A stretch of 64,000 nucleotides of DNA from Guadua angustifolia (lineage: Eukaryota; Streptophyta; Magnoliopsida; Poales; Poaceae). How positions within the stretch are numbered: the stretch's first letter is position 1; every line of letters begins with the position of its first letter. Positions 23,262 to 34,153 of the stretch are shown here, piece after piece. The DNA is taken from NCBI GenBank assembly GCA_036346375.1, contig CM070502.1:17026924-17090923 (forward strand). The letters run 5' to 3'. The notes under the pieces are model-generated. The model did no database searches. It had not been told where the DNA came from and saw nothing but the letters and a program-made list of their open reading frames with translations. Made by a program: the position numbers and the translations under genes.

Positions 23262-23725
23262 CAGCTGCTAGCCTGACAACGATGTGCTAAGCCAATACGA
23301 CGTCGACCTCCTCTCGGCCGCCGTGTTCAATGGGGCATTCTTCCTGTCCAAAAACGTCGGCTTCACCGGTGGAGGGATGGACTATTTAGTGTTCATCGTG
23401 AGCATCAGCACGATTTCTGACATCGTCGGCCTCGGGTTTGGGTACGACTGCACGGAGAGCAACGCGATCTGGCACATCTACATGACCTTTTTCTCGTCAA
23501 ACCCGTCGGCCTGCACCTTCGGATCGATGAGCTCGAGTATCTTGGATTGCTTGTAGACTAGCATCCATTGCAGTCCCTCTGAGCAGCACCCTACAAGGCG
23601 AACAAGATTCTTGTGTTGGATACTTGTTATCATGTTCACTTCAACGAAGAACTCGGATTCTCTAGACTTGCCAATACTTCGGTTGCTTCATAGCAACTTT
23701 TCGGCACGGACGAAACTTCCTCTTC
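23262..23725 (-). pseudogene. Receptor-like kinase pseudogene with central deletion
   Basis: The minus strand reads FFVEVNMITSIQHKNLVRLVGCCSEG at about 23590-23670. This is the alphaC-helix to beta4 region of the kinase domain of cysteine-rich/lectin-type receptor kinases (broken here by frame noise before it). Directly after LQWMLV the sequence jumps to KILELIDPKVQADGFDEKKV, MCQIALLSVQSYPNPRPTMSEIV and SIPPPVKPTFLDRKN, the C-terminal lobe and tail. The catalytic loop (HRD), DFG and activation segment are therefore missing. A stop (TAG) interrupts between KKVM and MCQI, and another before SIPPP. Such kinases act at the plasma membrane in stress signalling, but this copy cannot be active. A hAT-like end (CAGTGGCGGAACTAG) at 23071 lies nearby. 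Confidence 0.82.
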
Positions 23726-24135
23726 GATCCAGAAAAAAAAAACCCTTAGTGGCCATTGCTAGCTAGTGATGCCTGCGTGCTAACGAAACACCGACTATAT
23801 TTTGCTTGTCCTGGTAGGTACATGCATGCCATTTGGTCTGGAAAAGTTTAACCTTTAAAATTACAAGCAGGACGTACCGTACGGCAACCAACTGAAAGTG
23901 GTAATACTGATTAATTAAAAACGATTCGAACTCCGTGATGGAGAAGCCAGCCAGCTAGGTTAGCCTTGAAACCAATCGCGAATCACAGGAATCACAACAA
24001 GCGTGCACGGTTGGTTACCGGCAGGAGCACTTGTTGATCTGTGCGTTCCGCTTCTCCTACCGTCAGTTGACAGTATATCTCCGAATCTCCGGTCGTTTGA
24101 TCACGTGCCTCTCAGAAAGTCAGCTCCTTTGCGTT

Positions 24136-24721
24136 ACTCTATCAAATCAGAATATAAAGTCTATAGTTTGAGTGATCTTATTTAGAAATATAAAGTCTGT
24201 ATATAAATTTAATGAAACTTTTTCTACTATACTTTTATTTATTCTCTTTCAACTACATGTATTTATTAAATTTTTTTAATAAAAATTACAGAAATAATAT
24301 GTCGAATTAAAAAATTACAAATATACACCCCTGTCGCCATTCAAATTGGCAACAGGTCTCTATCACCAATGGTTACAGAGAGCTATCGTCAACGGTCGTA
24401 ACTCTCTATCGCCATTTCGAATAGCGACAGATACCTATTGTCAATTCAAATGGCAATAGGGGTGTATATTTGTAATTTTTTAATTCGGCATATTATTTCT
24501 ATACTTTTTCACTAAAAAATATTATTTCCAAAAAAATTCTACATTTATTATTATCACCACACACAAACTATTATCTCTTATCTTCTAATCAATTAAATGT
24601 GGGTATCTAAATCATTTTCACTCATAATATTTTTAATTTTACCTCAACTTTAATCTTTGTGCAAAGTTAAAATATGTCTTATATTTTCAAACGGAGTCTT
24701 ATATTTTTAAACGGAGAGAGT
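24136..24721. mobile_element. Probable Stowaway-like element with nested palindrome
   Basis: The left end TACTCTATCAAATCAGAATATAAAG and the right end, TACTCTCTCCGTTTAAAAATATAAG on the opposite strand, resemble the CTCCCTCCGTTTCATAATATAAG ends of grass Stowaway (mariner) MITEs, with TA at both borders. The element is longer than usual because a palindrome occupies its middle. Confidence 0.5.
24287..24503. repeat. Long near-perfect palindrome (foldback element)
   Basis: The left arm, with AGAAATAATATGTCG and ATTACAAATATACACCCCTG, is matched in reverse complement by the right arm, with ATAGGGGTGTATATTTGTAAT and GGCATATTATTTCT. The first about 55 bases of the arms are nearly identical, and the match weakens toward the centre. 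Internal GTCGCCATT / AGCGACAGA motifs alternate. RNA from here would fold into a long hairpin. It may be a MITE or an siRNA source; no flanking duplication could be fixed. Confidence 0.75.
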
Positions 24722-24729
24722 AATAAATA

Positions 24730-27060
24730 ACTCGGCGTACATGACAGCACGAGTGGCAACATGGAGTAGCTGCTGCCTAGCCGCTGACCTAATAGCTAGT
24801 CAACCACTTCATCAATAGATAATCCATCTCTCCTTCCACTGGAGTAACACACGGCAGACACCAGCATGCGTGGATCAGCAGCACGAAGTGATCTTCTCTA
24901 TTTGTTAGAACGGTTAGCTGGACAGTGCAATGGTAGGGGATACATAATGTCTGACACGTCTTTTACAGCCGAAGAGGGGTCTAAATTTACAAATAAAGAT
25001 GCAAAAGGCTAGATCTGAAGAGTGCCGAGAGCCCGATAAGCAATGAGTTTGATTCTTTTAGAGCCGTACCTTGACCGTACCACTCGAGAAGAGGCCGCAA
25101 AACGGGTGATAGCTGCAGAGCCCGGATGACGTATACGGGAGCCTTTACTTTTCCTTAGATAAGAGCCGTGAGAGCGCAAAAAGTAAGCGCAAGTAGATTA
25201 AACAAGCCTACCCTGGAGAAGACAACCGGCAAATGGCTCGCGTCATGGCTAAGCTTTGCTTATGCCAATCCTAGTCATTAGTTGGACCGGCCAAAGCGAT
25301 CAACGGATGGTTAATCTAATTAAGGAGCTAGCCAATTGAAGGCCCGTCCAGTGGCATTGTTGAGGCTTAATTTAGTTGTATGATTAAAACTGCCTCCAAC
25401 GCGGGCGATCAACATGCGTGCAAGCATAGCATTCCATTGTCAGATTTTATTAATTTGGATGCATATGATATCTCATGCTAGTGCGGGGGGTTTGTGGGTT
25501 AACAACTACTTGTAGAAATTAATTATGGCCCTAAGGACCTCGAAAGGACCCTAGGACGAGCTGGTAGTACTTTGTCGTGCTTACAGGGGGGTCTTAGCTA
25601 ACGAAGCTACAGGTGATAAACTACTAATTGTTGGGGGCAAAATGAAGCCTTATTTTGTGCAATCTAGAACCGCCCTGATAGATATGACAATATGAGTAGC
25701 TCCCCTGAGCGAAACTGCGAGGAACGTCTGAAAATATTGGGAGAAAGGAGAGTCAACTTCGTTCTTTGATTTCTTCAATGATCAATGCCGTCTTACTCAA
25801 TTTTGAACTTGCGAAAATGACGCGTGATTGCCCCGCAAAATAAGCTAGTTTTGCACAGTGTTTCTGTACTTTTCACTGATTCTGAGTTTCTGAGTCGATA
25901 CTGGTTACAACTTAAGTTCAGATATCAGAATAGTAGCATGAAAAACACTCATACCGCTGAAGATACCATGGTGTATACAATCGATGTTCTGGAGCGTCAG
26001 AGCAGAGCTGAAAATTCCGATCAGGATCAATCAAGATCCTCGCAGATTCAGTCGCCGCAACCACCAACAGATTCTGGAATTAATAAGTCTCACACCTTGT
26101 TCTTAAGTACTACTCTCATACTAACATTTCTGAAGTTGTGATAAAGATCACTAAAGCCCAAACAGCATACAAAATAATCTTCATAAAGAAAACCTGCAAA
26201 ATAAGAATCCCGAATCAAATACTACGAAACAAAGATAATCTAAAAATAAATGCCACAAACACCGAATAAATTCCTCCGAATTTCTAATTTACAATTTTTG
26301 TTTCCGCTTCTTTTTTACTGACCCTTCTTTCCCCCCGCCTATCCTCTTTGCACTCTTGTTTTTCTTAGCTCCTTTAAAACCCGAACTTCCTCGCTCTACC
26401 ACTTGTTTCGTACCCTCGCCGATTGCCTACTGCAAACCATCGCAGCGATCATAATTTATAGCTGAGGATTGAAGCCATGCGCACAAGAAGAGGACGTCGG
26501 TCGATGCATTCGGCGCACGGACGGGATGGACGAATGTGAAGTAAAGAAAAATCAGACGCTACTTTTTTCCTGCTTTTGTCCGGGGCCATCTTCGAGAGCT
26601 AACTCGTGGTAGGGAAAGGCTGAGGGGGTTGGGCATTGCGACCGGAGGCAGAGACGCGTGGTAGAGCAAGGCGATCGAGCGCGGGTGGGGCTAGGCGATG
26701 CAGCGGCTTTGGGGCGCTGTAGGGGTGATTGGGTGAAGCAGCATCCCAGGCATGCGGATTGGCAGCGCCGTGGGGGAGCAGTCTCGGCGGGAGCAGCGCC
26801 CCTGGCCCGTCACAAGGTGGGCCCAGGCTAGAAAAAAAGAAACAATTGAACAATGCACTAGGGCCACGGTACACACTGGTGAGAGGCCAAATTTGCAATT
26901 TCTAATTCACAAAGGCTATTTTTGAAAGTACAAAAATGTAGGAGGCTAAAACAGTAAAAATTTCGCTAACAAGTGCAGTGCTTGATTCTGAACAACTATC
27001 CCACGATTTTTGCTTTGGATCGAGCAACTAGTGCAAGAATCGTGCTGATGCCAACACATT
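24730..27060. other. Intergenic DNA, no supported gene
   Basis: A 105-codon frame at 25824-26141 and a proline-rich antisense frame at 26599-26898 are open, but they lack family motifs and splice support. Composition varies and the tail near 26600 is GC-rich. No element ends were recognised. Confidence 0.4.
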
Positions 27061-27065
27061 CGAAC

Positions 27066-27302
27066 TTAAGGTGTGTTTGGTTGGTGAGATAAGGTTGAAT
27101 GGGATGGGATGGTCTTCTACCATTTGATTCTATTGTTTTGGGTGAATGAGATGGTTCAACATCTATAGAGAATATTTCTTAAATTTGTATCTCACCATCC
27201 ATAACTGGATGGTTCCATTCAAGCAACCAAATATATGGATGATTTTTTTTGAACCATTTTATACATGTACCATTTGGTACAAGCACTCAAACACACCCTT
27301 AA
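27066..27302. mobile_element. Tourist-like MITE, about 235 bp
   Basis: The ends are TTAAGGTGTGTTTGGTTGG on the left and TTAAGGGTGTGTTTGAGTGC on the opposite strand at the right, an inverted repeat with TTA/TAA at the borders. This is the common GGNGTGTTTGG class of PIF/Harbinger MITEs. Non-coding. Confidence 0.8.
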
Positions 27303-27340
27303 TTTTCTGTGCCCTCCGGTCAACGTTTAGGCATTGAGTA

Positions 27341-27615
27341 CTCCATGAGTTTCTAATTATATGTCATTTTAGCTTTTAAAATTTGTTCTTAAAAACATAT
27401 CGTCCTATAACTTTGAAATAATTATTAATTATTTTTTCTTTGCGTACCTATATCATTTATTATTCATAATATTATTTATTATTATGAAATAGAGTAACCC
27501 ATATAATCCAAAAGCAATAAGTGATTTAATGAATGAGAACGATTTAGTTATTTCTATATATAGCTTGACTGAAGTGTAAAATCTTAAAACGTCATCTATT
27601 TAGGAACGGATGGAG
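27341..27615. mobile_element. Stowaway MITE, 275 bp
   Basis: The left end CTCCATGAGTTTCTAATTA and the right end, CTCCATCCGTTCCTAAATA on the opposite strand, are followed by (T)ATGNC blocks. TA dinucleotides lie at 27339-27340 and 27616-27617. It is AT-rich inside with no coding, typical of mariner-derived Stowaway elements. It lies 38 bp from the Tourist MITE. Confidence 0.85.
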
Positions 27616-27619
27616 TAGT

Positions 27620-28265
27620 TTGCTACTCTCTTTTCAATGGTGTGCGTTGGAGAAAAATAGAGGAGGTGTTCAGTACTTCTAAGCTTCCTTGCATTTTTGG
27701 TGGATGATTGGTGCGGCGTCTTGAAAACCATCGGAAAAATACTGCAGGACAAAAGGAGCTACCAGGACCACGACGGTAGAAGCCGATGCTCGAATCCCTT
27801 TGCGCCACTTGTATCTGCCTGTCTAAACTGTACTATGTTGTTTTTTATTTGGAAGAAAATAAAGTACCTAACAGGATATTCTAACTTCTAAGCCAAACAA
27901 TTCTTTAATTCTACGTGGAAATGCAAGCATGCAGGTCTGAATCCCCTGAAGCCTGAATGATGCAGGAAGCCCTGAATATATATATATTGAGTTAGTGGCA
28001 ACGGTCCGTTCTTCCTAATTCCCTATATCTCTAATAATGGCTAGTCATTATAGCTAATTATTCTTTCCTGATTTACAGCCAGCCATATCTCTCTAAATAT
28101 GGCTGATTATTATATAAAAATCCCTGATTATTACTGGTAATTAATAGCCAACCAATCATTCCTTTTTGTACTATATATATGATGTACAGTTTTCACAGAA
28201 TTAATCAAGGGAATTCATTCAAGATCTCCCATGTCGTGCCGCCGCGGCGAATGAACTTGACTAAC
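27620..28265. other. Intergenic DNA, no supported gene
   Basis: AT-rich DNA with repeated (A/T)ATGGCT(A/G)(A/G)T(C/T)ATTAT phrases around 28035-28120. Nothing coding was recognised. Confidence 0.4.
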
Positions 28266-28268
28266 TGA

Positions 28269-29135
28269 TCAATAAGTGACGGACCGACATACATGGCCGC
28301 GAGACACAGAGGCCGAAAGTGCCGTCAAGAGTAATCGCGCCGGCGACGACCAGAACGCGACGCCCACCGGGTGTCGTGACCCCAACGTCGGCCAGTTGGA
28401 TGTGAAAAAAGCGTACGACGCTTTGGCACGGTTGCCCGGCGACACCGGTGGGACGTTGTCGGCGGTGAGAGAGTCATTAGCATACCCCTTAGAGATAAAC
28501 GGGTTGATCCAGCTGAACGTCGCGAGAAAGAGGAATGACGCGGCGGCGCACGACGTGGCGGGCGTCTCGGCGCTGGTGTTTTCTGGTTCACCTTCATGGG
28601 CTTCGGTGTCATGGTCGGTGAAGCCAGTGATGGCAAAGTACGCCAGAAGTATGGAGACGAGTAGGCCGGCAAAGACGAGGGGGTCATCTGGAAAGAGTAG
28701 CGAACTGTCGGCGCAGCGAACCACCGCCGAACCGGAGAAGAGCGCGGCGCCGAGGGCGGTGGCGATCCAGAAGACGCAGAGGTGCAAAGACTGGGTGGCG
28801 GCGGTGGTCCCTTTCTCCGAGGCTACTGATCACGCGGCCATAGCGTGCGCGACGAAGTAGGCGGCGAGGAAAGCGGACTCCATAGCGCGTCATGGCGTGC
28901 TCGGCAGGAGGAAGAACGCGAGCGCGAGGAGAATAGCGGACGCCCCAAGCACGACTGCGTAGCGGCCAGTGGTCCGGAATGGGGGTGGCTTCGGCAGCAG
29001 CGCCTCGTGCTTGGGGGAAGTCCCCGTGTCGCCCCTGCGAAGGCGGTGGATGACGAGGACGAGCGAGGCGACGAGGAAGACGAGGTCAACGGTGCCGAGG
29101 AGTGTGCACTGCGGGCATAACGAGAGGAAGAGGAA
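28269..29135 (-). pseudogene. ABCC (MRP)-type transporter, N-terminal fragment, frameshifted
   Basis: ABCC transporters pump conjugated compounds, in plants mostly into the vacuole. The minus strand reads CTLLGTVDLVFLVASLVLVIHRLRR, then LLPKPPPFRTTGRYAVVLGAS (28890-29135), the membrane-spanning TMD0 start. A second frame (28269-28787) has LLFPDDPLVFAGLLVSILLAYFAITGF, FLFLATFSWINPFISKGYANDSL and DNVPPVSPGNRAKASYAFF, the linker and the start of the first transmembrane domain. The frames differ, with a shift at about 28790-28890. The ATP-binding domains (Walker A/B) are absent and there is no good start. This is a truncated, inactive copy; GC-rich exon DNA ends abruptly at both sides. Confidence 0.8.
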
Positions 29136-29384
29136 CACGAGCTGGTAATATAAATTGCAAAAAAGGATAAAAATGATTGATTGATTTTTGAGATTGGTAA
29201 TATATATTGCTACGTACAATATATTTGTTTTAATTCATACTAGAGAAGAAATCATAAAAACTTTTGTAATCGGGAGAAATAGATGTTTGATCTTGTAGCA
29301 CAATTTTCTTTTATTGCTTGACCTTTATGTTTTGTTACCAATTTTTTTTCGTAGCAACGCACATGCATTGATCTAGTGTGTGTA

Positions 29385-29416
<32 letters not shown>

Positions 29417-29453
29417 TGCTCCTTTCAATTGCAAGGTTATTAAGAGCATGTTT

Positions 29454-29762
29454 GGTAGGGTTCCAGATCCCTACTTCACCTGAGATCTGAGACTTGTAGG
29501 TTAAAATAAAGTGAATTAAGTTTATATTTTTAGCCTAAAATATAAATAAGATGACCCATCTAAACACTTTTAATGTGCTTACAACTCCAACTTCACAAAT
29601 CTCATGAAACTAAGAATACCTAGCTCTATATAAATAAGATGATCCATCTAAACACTCTTAATGTGCTTACAACTCCAGCTTCACAAATCTCATGAAACTA
29701 GGAATACTTAACTCTATCAGATTCATGGATATAGTGAAACTGAAGTCTTACTAATCACACCC
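29454..29762. mobile_element. Tourist-like MITE with 88-bp internal duplication
   Basis: TAA flanks both sides (29451-29453 and 29763-29765). The ends GAGCATGTTTGGTAGGGTT and, on the opposite strand, GGGTGTGATTAGTAAGACTT are imperfect inverted repeats. The unit 29541-29628 is repeated as 29629-29716. A shorter relative lies in the opposite direction at about 38487-38632. Confidence 0.65.
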
Positions 29763-30598
29763 TAATTCAGTTCTCTGCACACATAGCATTGGACTAGCTC
29801 TTGCCAATAATGCTGGTCACAAGTTGTAGTACGAAAAACTCCGACGGCGACCTGGTGGTTATGTAACTTATGTTCCATGTACACCACCACGTCAGTTCCC
29901 TTCTTTTCCGACGCACCTCGCGGTTGCTGTCGCACTCCACGTCCGCGTCGCGGTCCAATTATTTAGGAGACCAGTAAACCAACGTCGTTCTCATGCCAAT
30001 TTCTCCCCATTGTTATCTGCATATGAGCTTGATCTGTCGCGTAGTTAATCTACTCTCACTGGGATTATGATTCAGTCACCATTTCTGTAGGTTTCTGCTT
30101 GTGTTTGAGCGGCATTAGCTGGCGCGACGCATGCATGCGTCTTCATCGGGATAAAACACAGGATTTAGTCGCATCCTTGTTGACCAATTCCGCAAGAGTT
30201 CATGTCATGATACAATGCATATGCCATGTTTTTTGTAATGACAAGGATATCCTCTCTCTCTCTCTTTTCTTTTCCTATTTTCATTTTACATTCATGTGGT
30301 ACAGCGGTAGCAAAAGCGTACAATACTACCGTAGGCTACCACGAAAGAGTAATAAAACTGAAAACTTGCAGCAATGTAGTGGGCTGGGCTGGGCTTATAC
30401 TTCGACTATGAACTTGTCAATGGTGTAAGTTTGTGCACTTCCCATTGCCGGTGAAATGTAATGGGCTGGGCCTTAATAGTTCGGATTATTGGTTTCCGCC
30501 AGGCCCATGAATTTTAGCTTTCTGTTTCAGTTATTATGATTTTGGCATAGCGTAGAGTAGGTGCCCTTATTTGACGTTTGCTGATCAAGTAAAGTTAA

Positions 30599-31729
30599 CT
30601 AGGCTGTAATGCGCGCTACGCTGCGCCGACTGAATTTCGATAGCATGAGCACGGGAAAAAAAAACTGGAGGAATCTGTGTTTTTTTTTGTAACGAAAACA
30701 TTTTTTTTCGGTTTTTTTGGGTGGCGAAACCATTTTTTTCGGGTTTTTTCGGTGACGAAAATATTTTTCCTGGGAAAAACGGGAGGAATCCGTGTTTTTT
30801 TTTTGCGACGAAAACATTTTTTCCGTTTTTTTAGACGAAAACATTTTTTCCGATTTTTTTGGGTGGCGAAAACATTTTTTTCGGGTTTTTTCGGTGACGA
30901 AAACATTTTTCCCGGGAAAAACGGGAGAAATCTGTGTTTTTTTGTGACGAAAACATTTTTTCCGGTTTTTTTCGTGGTGAAAACTTTTTTTTCGGGTTTT
31001 TCGGTGATTTAAAACATTTTTCTCCTAAAAACGGAGAAAGGACTGAACGTAAGAAGCGAGGACCTGTTTGTTATTTTTTGGACCTATTCGCTATCCTGAA
31101 AAATTAGAAAAGGGCTTGTTCGCGATTTGAAACTAACGGAGGCTTTTTCCAGTAAAATCTGCGCCAGGACCTAAACGCGAGGAAAAACGGAGGAATCTGT
31201 GTTTTTTTGCACGAAAACATTTTTCTGTTTTTTAGACGAAAACATTTTTTCGGTTTTTGGGTGGTAAAACATTTTTTCGGGTTTTTCTATGATTTAAAAC
31301 ATTTTTCCCGGGAAAAACGGGAGGAATTTGTGTTTTTTTTGTGACGAAAACATTTTTTCCGGTTTTTTTCGTGGCGAAAACTTTTTTTTTCGGGTTTTTT
31401 CGGTGACGAAAATATTTTTCTCCGGAAAAACGGAGAAAGGACCTGAACGTAAGAAGTAGGGACCTGTTTGTTATTTTTTTAGACCTATTCGCTATCCTGA
31501 AAAATTAGAAAAGGGCTTGTTCGCGATTTGAATCTAACGGGAGACTTTTCCGTAAAATACCGCGCCAGGGACCTAAACGCGAAGGGGAAAAAATATTTTC
31601 GCCTCACAGAAAATTACACAGGGACCTATCCGTAATTTCGTAGAAACGGAGGGGTTTTTTCGCAAAATGGCGAGCCGACACGTGGAGCCCCTGGTTGGGC
31701 TCCATTTCTTCCGGCTATAATAGGGTAGA
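30599..31729 (-). mobile_element. Non-autonomous Helitron with internal repeat expansion, 1131 bp
   Basis: On the minus strand the 5' end is TCTACCCTATTATAGCCGG after a host A. The 3' end carries GGCGCAGCG-TAGCGCGC, then 12 bases and CTAG (30599-30602) before a host T. The hairpin matches that of the element at 20022-20664, so both belong to one family. The interior is expanded: a module with GAAAACATTTTTTCCG runs repeats many times (about 30690-31020 and 31200-31420), and a 150-bp module containing GGACCTGTTTGTTATTTTT appears at about 31050 and again at about 31450. The short open frames are reflections of the repeats. Confidence 0.85.
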
Positions 31730-31734
31730 TATTC

Positions 31735-32655
31735 AATCATTAGCTTAGATACTATACACTAGTGTACAAAGTAAGGTATTAGGTAAAAAGCTACTCTAAT
31801 TATTTCTACTAATAATTAAACATTCAGATTTTCTTCGTTGGATTTGTGGATGTAAATAGTACATATTTTGACAACGAGATCAGCAATCGACATATAAAAA
31901 TTTACCCAAGGTTTAACATAAATAGATTGATTATGCTTGTCCAATATGTATTTTTAGGAACTGTGTATTGAAATTGGTCAACAAGGAGCCTTTATGTTCG
32001 TTTGGAACTAGAGGACATTTCAAGTCAATATTCCACTCATTGAAGCGATTATCGTAATAAAATGGAAATTTGTAGTTTATTTCTCCCGTTTGATTAAGAT
32101 AGGAGTAATAACATTTTTAAAATAGACACTGGATTACAAGACTGTCTTTTAAATAAATCACCAGACTTTTTTTTTGTATATATACATGATAGTAGAGATA
32201 CATATAGGAGCAAAAGCATCAGCTAAGTAGTACAAGAGCCACACATGATGCTTCTCAAATATAATCCTCAATACATAGGTGATCGACAGCTAGCTAGCGT
32301 AATTGCGATGAATATCAAGTCATCAACATACATTTCACCCTTAACATCACCTTTAGAATGAAGACGACAATACCTCTCCATCTGTATATTTATGTATATA
32401 ATCTTTCCTGCACTTTGTCAGTATATTTGGTTAGAGTTGACGACCTATCCAACTTTTGAGGAGTCTTTAGATAGTATTTTGCGCAAACTTCACTTACTAT
32501 TGGATCACACATTAGCTAGGCTTGCTACTTCCTCAAGAGTCAGAGCACTCTCAAATGAATCGAATTACTGTCATACTAATAATATATGATGCCCAAATTA
32601 GGAGGCACATAGGATCACAAAAGCAGAACAGCATAACTAAACAATAACCCACATA
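31735..32655. other. AT-rich intergenic DNA, no supported gene
   Basis: No open frame of note, no recognised element ends, no RNA gene. Confidence 0.4.
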
Positions 32656-32668
32656 GACAATTTATAAT

Positions 32669-33019
32669 GGCGGCGTATTTAGTGCAAACCCTTTCTCTGG
32701 TGCAAATCTGAAAACTAACAACCTGGGCCTCTGGATCTTCTCTGGATGGTTCAGATGCACAAAGATGGGATTCCACTCATCTACTTATACTAATTTGCAC
32801 AAAACCCCCTGTATAATCCTCTCCCTATCGCGCAGAGACTCCATCTAACCCTCCCCTATCGCGCTAATCTGAACAGGATAGCCACGCACATCTGAACTGC
32901 CTCCTCCCTCGCGTTGGGCCGGGCTCCCTCCGCCGCCGCCGCCGCCGCCAAGTCCGGCTCCCTCCGACGCCGCGCTGCCTCACGCACCAGGGCCTCCCTC
33001 TGCCGACTCCCTCGAAGCA
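32669..33019 (+). repeat. Left terminal inverted repeat of the Pack-MULE
   Basis: The TIR runs from GGCGGCGTATTTAGTGCAAA through two TATCGCGC phrases into a GC-rich end with a (CCG) run, finishing at CCCTCGAAGCA. The inner GC-rich half differs from the other TIR by length changes in the CCGGCTCCCTCCG repeats. Confidence 0.93.
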
Positions 33020-33260
33020 GTGACGACGGGGAACTCGCTGTTCAAGAAGCTGGACATGATGGAGATCGAGGAGGCGGCGGGGTTGTGCCTGGCCGTGGTC
33101 GCCTGCGCCGCCACATTCGCGTGGGTGTCCAGCGCGCGCAACAGGATCGGGTAGATGTTCACGCTGGGATGCAGCTCCTTCGTCGACTCGCTCATCGACA
33201 ACATCGTCGAGGCGCTCTTCTCCGGGTGCGAGCCGCAGGATTGGTCCGACGACGCCTAAC
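33020..33260 (+). pseudogene. Captured exon of an unknown protein in the Pack-MULE
   Basis: Directly after the left TIR the plus strand reads NSLFKKLDMMEIEEAAGLC, then LAVVACAATFAWVSSARNRIG, a TAG stop at about 33150, then MFTLGCSSFVDSLIDNIVEA and FSGCEPQDWSDDA with a stop at about 33258. Codon usage is strongly GC-rich, like a grass exon, and AVVACAATFAWV could be a membrane segment. I do not recognise the family. The internal stop indicates a non-functional copy, unless the true frame uses a splice I cannot see. It may form a chimeric transcript with the TIR as promoter. Confidence 0.45.
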
Positions 33261-34153
33261 AGCGCTCAGTATATAGAACACATGTATACGTGTAGATAGA
33301 CGGTATATAAACAGGATGTATAGAGCAAGTATAGATCGATAGAGTTGCATGTCAAGCAAGAACTACGCATTTCATAAGCTTTGTCATCGCTGCACAAAAG
33401 CGGGAAAGGTTGTTCTGTATCGTCAGAGATGGATCATGCCAGATGCAGATGCTACAGAGTCCAGAACTTCAGATCATCTGAAAGCTCTTGCAGAGGGTTT
33501 TGCAAATTGCGATCTGTGATTAGAGCTTTGCTATCTGCGTAGGAATTAGTTTGATTCCTGAGCATTCAGAATGTTTTTGTGTAGTCAGGCAGTCATGTAA
33601 GGCTGTGAAATGTACAGATCTCCTCATAGATACAGTATAGTATGCTGGGGTGGAGCAGCCTCTTGAATTCACTATACCGACTCAATAGAGCTACTAAGCT
33701 TGAGAATTAGAGACAAGCATGTAATCAAAACCATGTACTTTTCTGAGGAATGAAATATGGAGTCTTCAGTATGGTAAATACATGGACTGCGGAAAAATCA
33801 TACTTTATGTTTTATCATTCTCATTTTATTTAAGTATCTTTCGAATTGCAGCATCTGTTATAACTAGCCGGTAAAGAACCATGAGCTGATGAGCGATCCC
33901 TTTGGGAAGAACTGAATGCTGTGGCATGCAGACAAAATTGCGATCATTAAGTTTGAACGACAAAATTGTGGCCATGACTTCCATTGCATTTGGTCGAAGT
34001 CTTTTGCTTACAGTGAGGGTTGTGTTTTCAGACTGACATACAATGAAAATCAAAGACCTTTCCTTTCAGAGCTTGAACTTTATAGTTTTTCCCTTTTTTT
34101 CCAACAATATTGAATTCAATCATGCATGTTAGGACAGTCAAGTCACATTGCAA

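Noticed and set aside
23284..23556. 90-codon plus-strand frame MLSQYDVDLL...
   Set aside because: The opposite strand of the same bases clearly encodes the C-lobe of a receptor-like kinase, so this frame is a shadow.
29390..29415. CT and TA microsatellite as a possible promoter element
   Set aside because: Simple repeat only; no gene starts nearby.
30677..31012. Phe-rich frame of 111 codons and its antisense Lys-rich partners
   Set aside because: They arise from T-rich modules inside a Helitron.
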